Assembly (NCBI GenBank): GCA_050330955.1
Contig: JBHJHJ010000120.1
Location: 1-5,856 of the forward strand
Direction: 5' to 3'
Length of the DNA: 5,856 bases
Source: JBCCAG01 sp050330955
GTDB taxonomy: Bacteria; Cyanobacteriota; Cyanobacteriia; CAKZMO01
Below the pieces are notes generated by a model. It did no database searches, was not told the origin of the DNA, and saw nothing but the letters and a program-made list of their open reading frames with translations. The first letter of the stretch is position 1, and the number at the start of each line of letters is the position of its first letter. The position numbers and the translations under genes were made by a program. Positions 5,462-5,856 of the stretch are shown here, one piece after another.

Positions 5462-5856
5462 TTGATCCAGACTGAGACGCTTGATTTACTTGAATGGCCG
5501 AGACTGTGTCAACATTTGTCGACATTTGCCGCGACGAAGCTTGGGGTGAGCGCAGCCCAGCGCCTTGCGATTCCAAACTCCCCCGCTCAGACGCAGCAGT
5601 TGCTGGCCCAGACGCGCGAAGTCTATGAGCTTGAGTCGCAGCTGACCACCACGCTGAAATTCAGCGGCATTCAAGATATCGGCCCGGCCTTGGACCGAAC
5701 GTCCCGCCAAGGGGTGCTCAGCGGGCAGGAGCTACTCGACATCGCGGCCACCCTCTACGCCACGCGGCAGCTCCGCCGCACCATTGACGCCCAGGAAGAC
5801 GAAGTGTTGCCGACGCTACAGGCCCTTGTCAGCGAACTGCGCACCTTCCCTGAGCT
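5462..5856 (+). CDS. mutS2: Endonuclease MutS2, N-terminal part (gene runs off the right edge)
   Basis: The first 131 complete codons are present. MutS2 is a MutS-related ATPase that is not a mismatch repair protein; in characterised bacteria it limits homologous recombination through a C-terminal Smr nuclease, and in Bacillus it also acts on collided ribosomes. The visible part matches cyanobacterial MutS2: LEWPRLCQHLSTFAATKLG at residues 10-28, LAQTREVYELE at 48-58, KFSGIQDIGPALDR at 66-79, LSGQELLDIAATL at 86-98, then an LRRTID helix and RTFPEL at the edge. The ATPase (Walker A) and Smr domains lie beyond the window. The start is TTG at 5462: an in-frame TAG lies two codons upstream (5456-5458), no in-frame ATG is near, and AGGGG stands 6 bases before it. 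The protein then begins MIQTETLDLLEW. Identification is by remembered family sequence and is strong. Confidence 0.9.
   Translation, partial: MIQTETLDLLEWPRLCQHLSTFAATKLGVSAAQRLAIPNSPAQTQQLLAQTREVYELESQLTTTLKFSGIQDIGPALDRTSRQGVLSGQELLDIAATLYATRQLRRTIDAQEDEVLPTLQALVSELRTFPE

Noticed and set aside
5349..5710. Two minus-strand frames, 5349-5576 and 5486-5710
   Set aside because: Both are largely antisense to the well supported mutS2 start and have no recognisable domain.

Overview
The window looks like cyanobacterial chromosome, moderately GC-rich. The evidence is four perfect copies of the cyanobacterial octamer GCGATCGC (HIP1), a C-rich nested palindromic intergenic repeat of a kind common in these genomes, and protein sequences of cyanobacterial character (a Nat/LivH-type permease and a MutS2 whose N-terminus reads like cyanobacterial MutS2). 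The genus cannot be fixed from the sequence; a Leptolyngbya/Nodosilinea-like filamentous form is a guess.

Layout, left to right. Positions 1-180 hold a nested palindromic, MITE-like repeat that probably continues off the left edge. Positions 251-1117 (minus) encode a branched-chain/neutral amino acid ABC transporter permease (LivH family, probably NatD). It is divergent from sfsA (1213-1923, plus), with 95 bp between them. A strong hairpin with a T-run at 1960-1995 terminates the minus-strand gene that converges on sfsA. That gene (2050-5064) encodes a 1004-residue secreted-type phosphatase: a metallophosphatase domain, a 5'-nucleotidase C-terminal domain, about 26 RTX calcium-binding nonamers, and a C-terminal tail of the type I secretion kind. 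Its 397-bp upstream region is shared with a divergent gene at the right edge. That gene is the 5' part of mutS2 (from TTG 5462, plus), cut by the window end and easily missed because of its start codon.

The genes do not form one operon; four transcription units alternate in direction. The clearest functional link is between the exo-phosphatase and its own upstream DNA. Between 5136 and 5176, on the coding strand, there are three near-perfect PyTTAAPyPy(T/A) octamers in 11-bp phase, one of the four slots being degenerate. This is the layout of a cyanobacterial Pho box bound by SphR/PhoB. The likely picture is a phosphate-starvation exoenzyme that is exported without a signal peptide, folds on meeting external calcium, and releases phosphate from nucleotides or other organic phosphates. 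No type I secretion genes lie in the window.

I did not find an undescribed multi-gene system. The points most worth a second look are the Pho box, the 36-residue super-repeat within the RTX domain, the altered metal-ligand positions of the phosphatase, an EF-hand-like loop inside its catalytic domain, and a triple 14-bp tandem repeat that runs into the mutS2 ribosome binding site.
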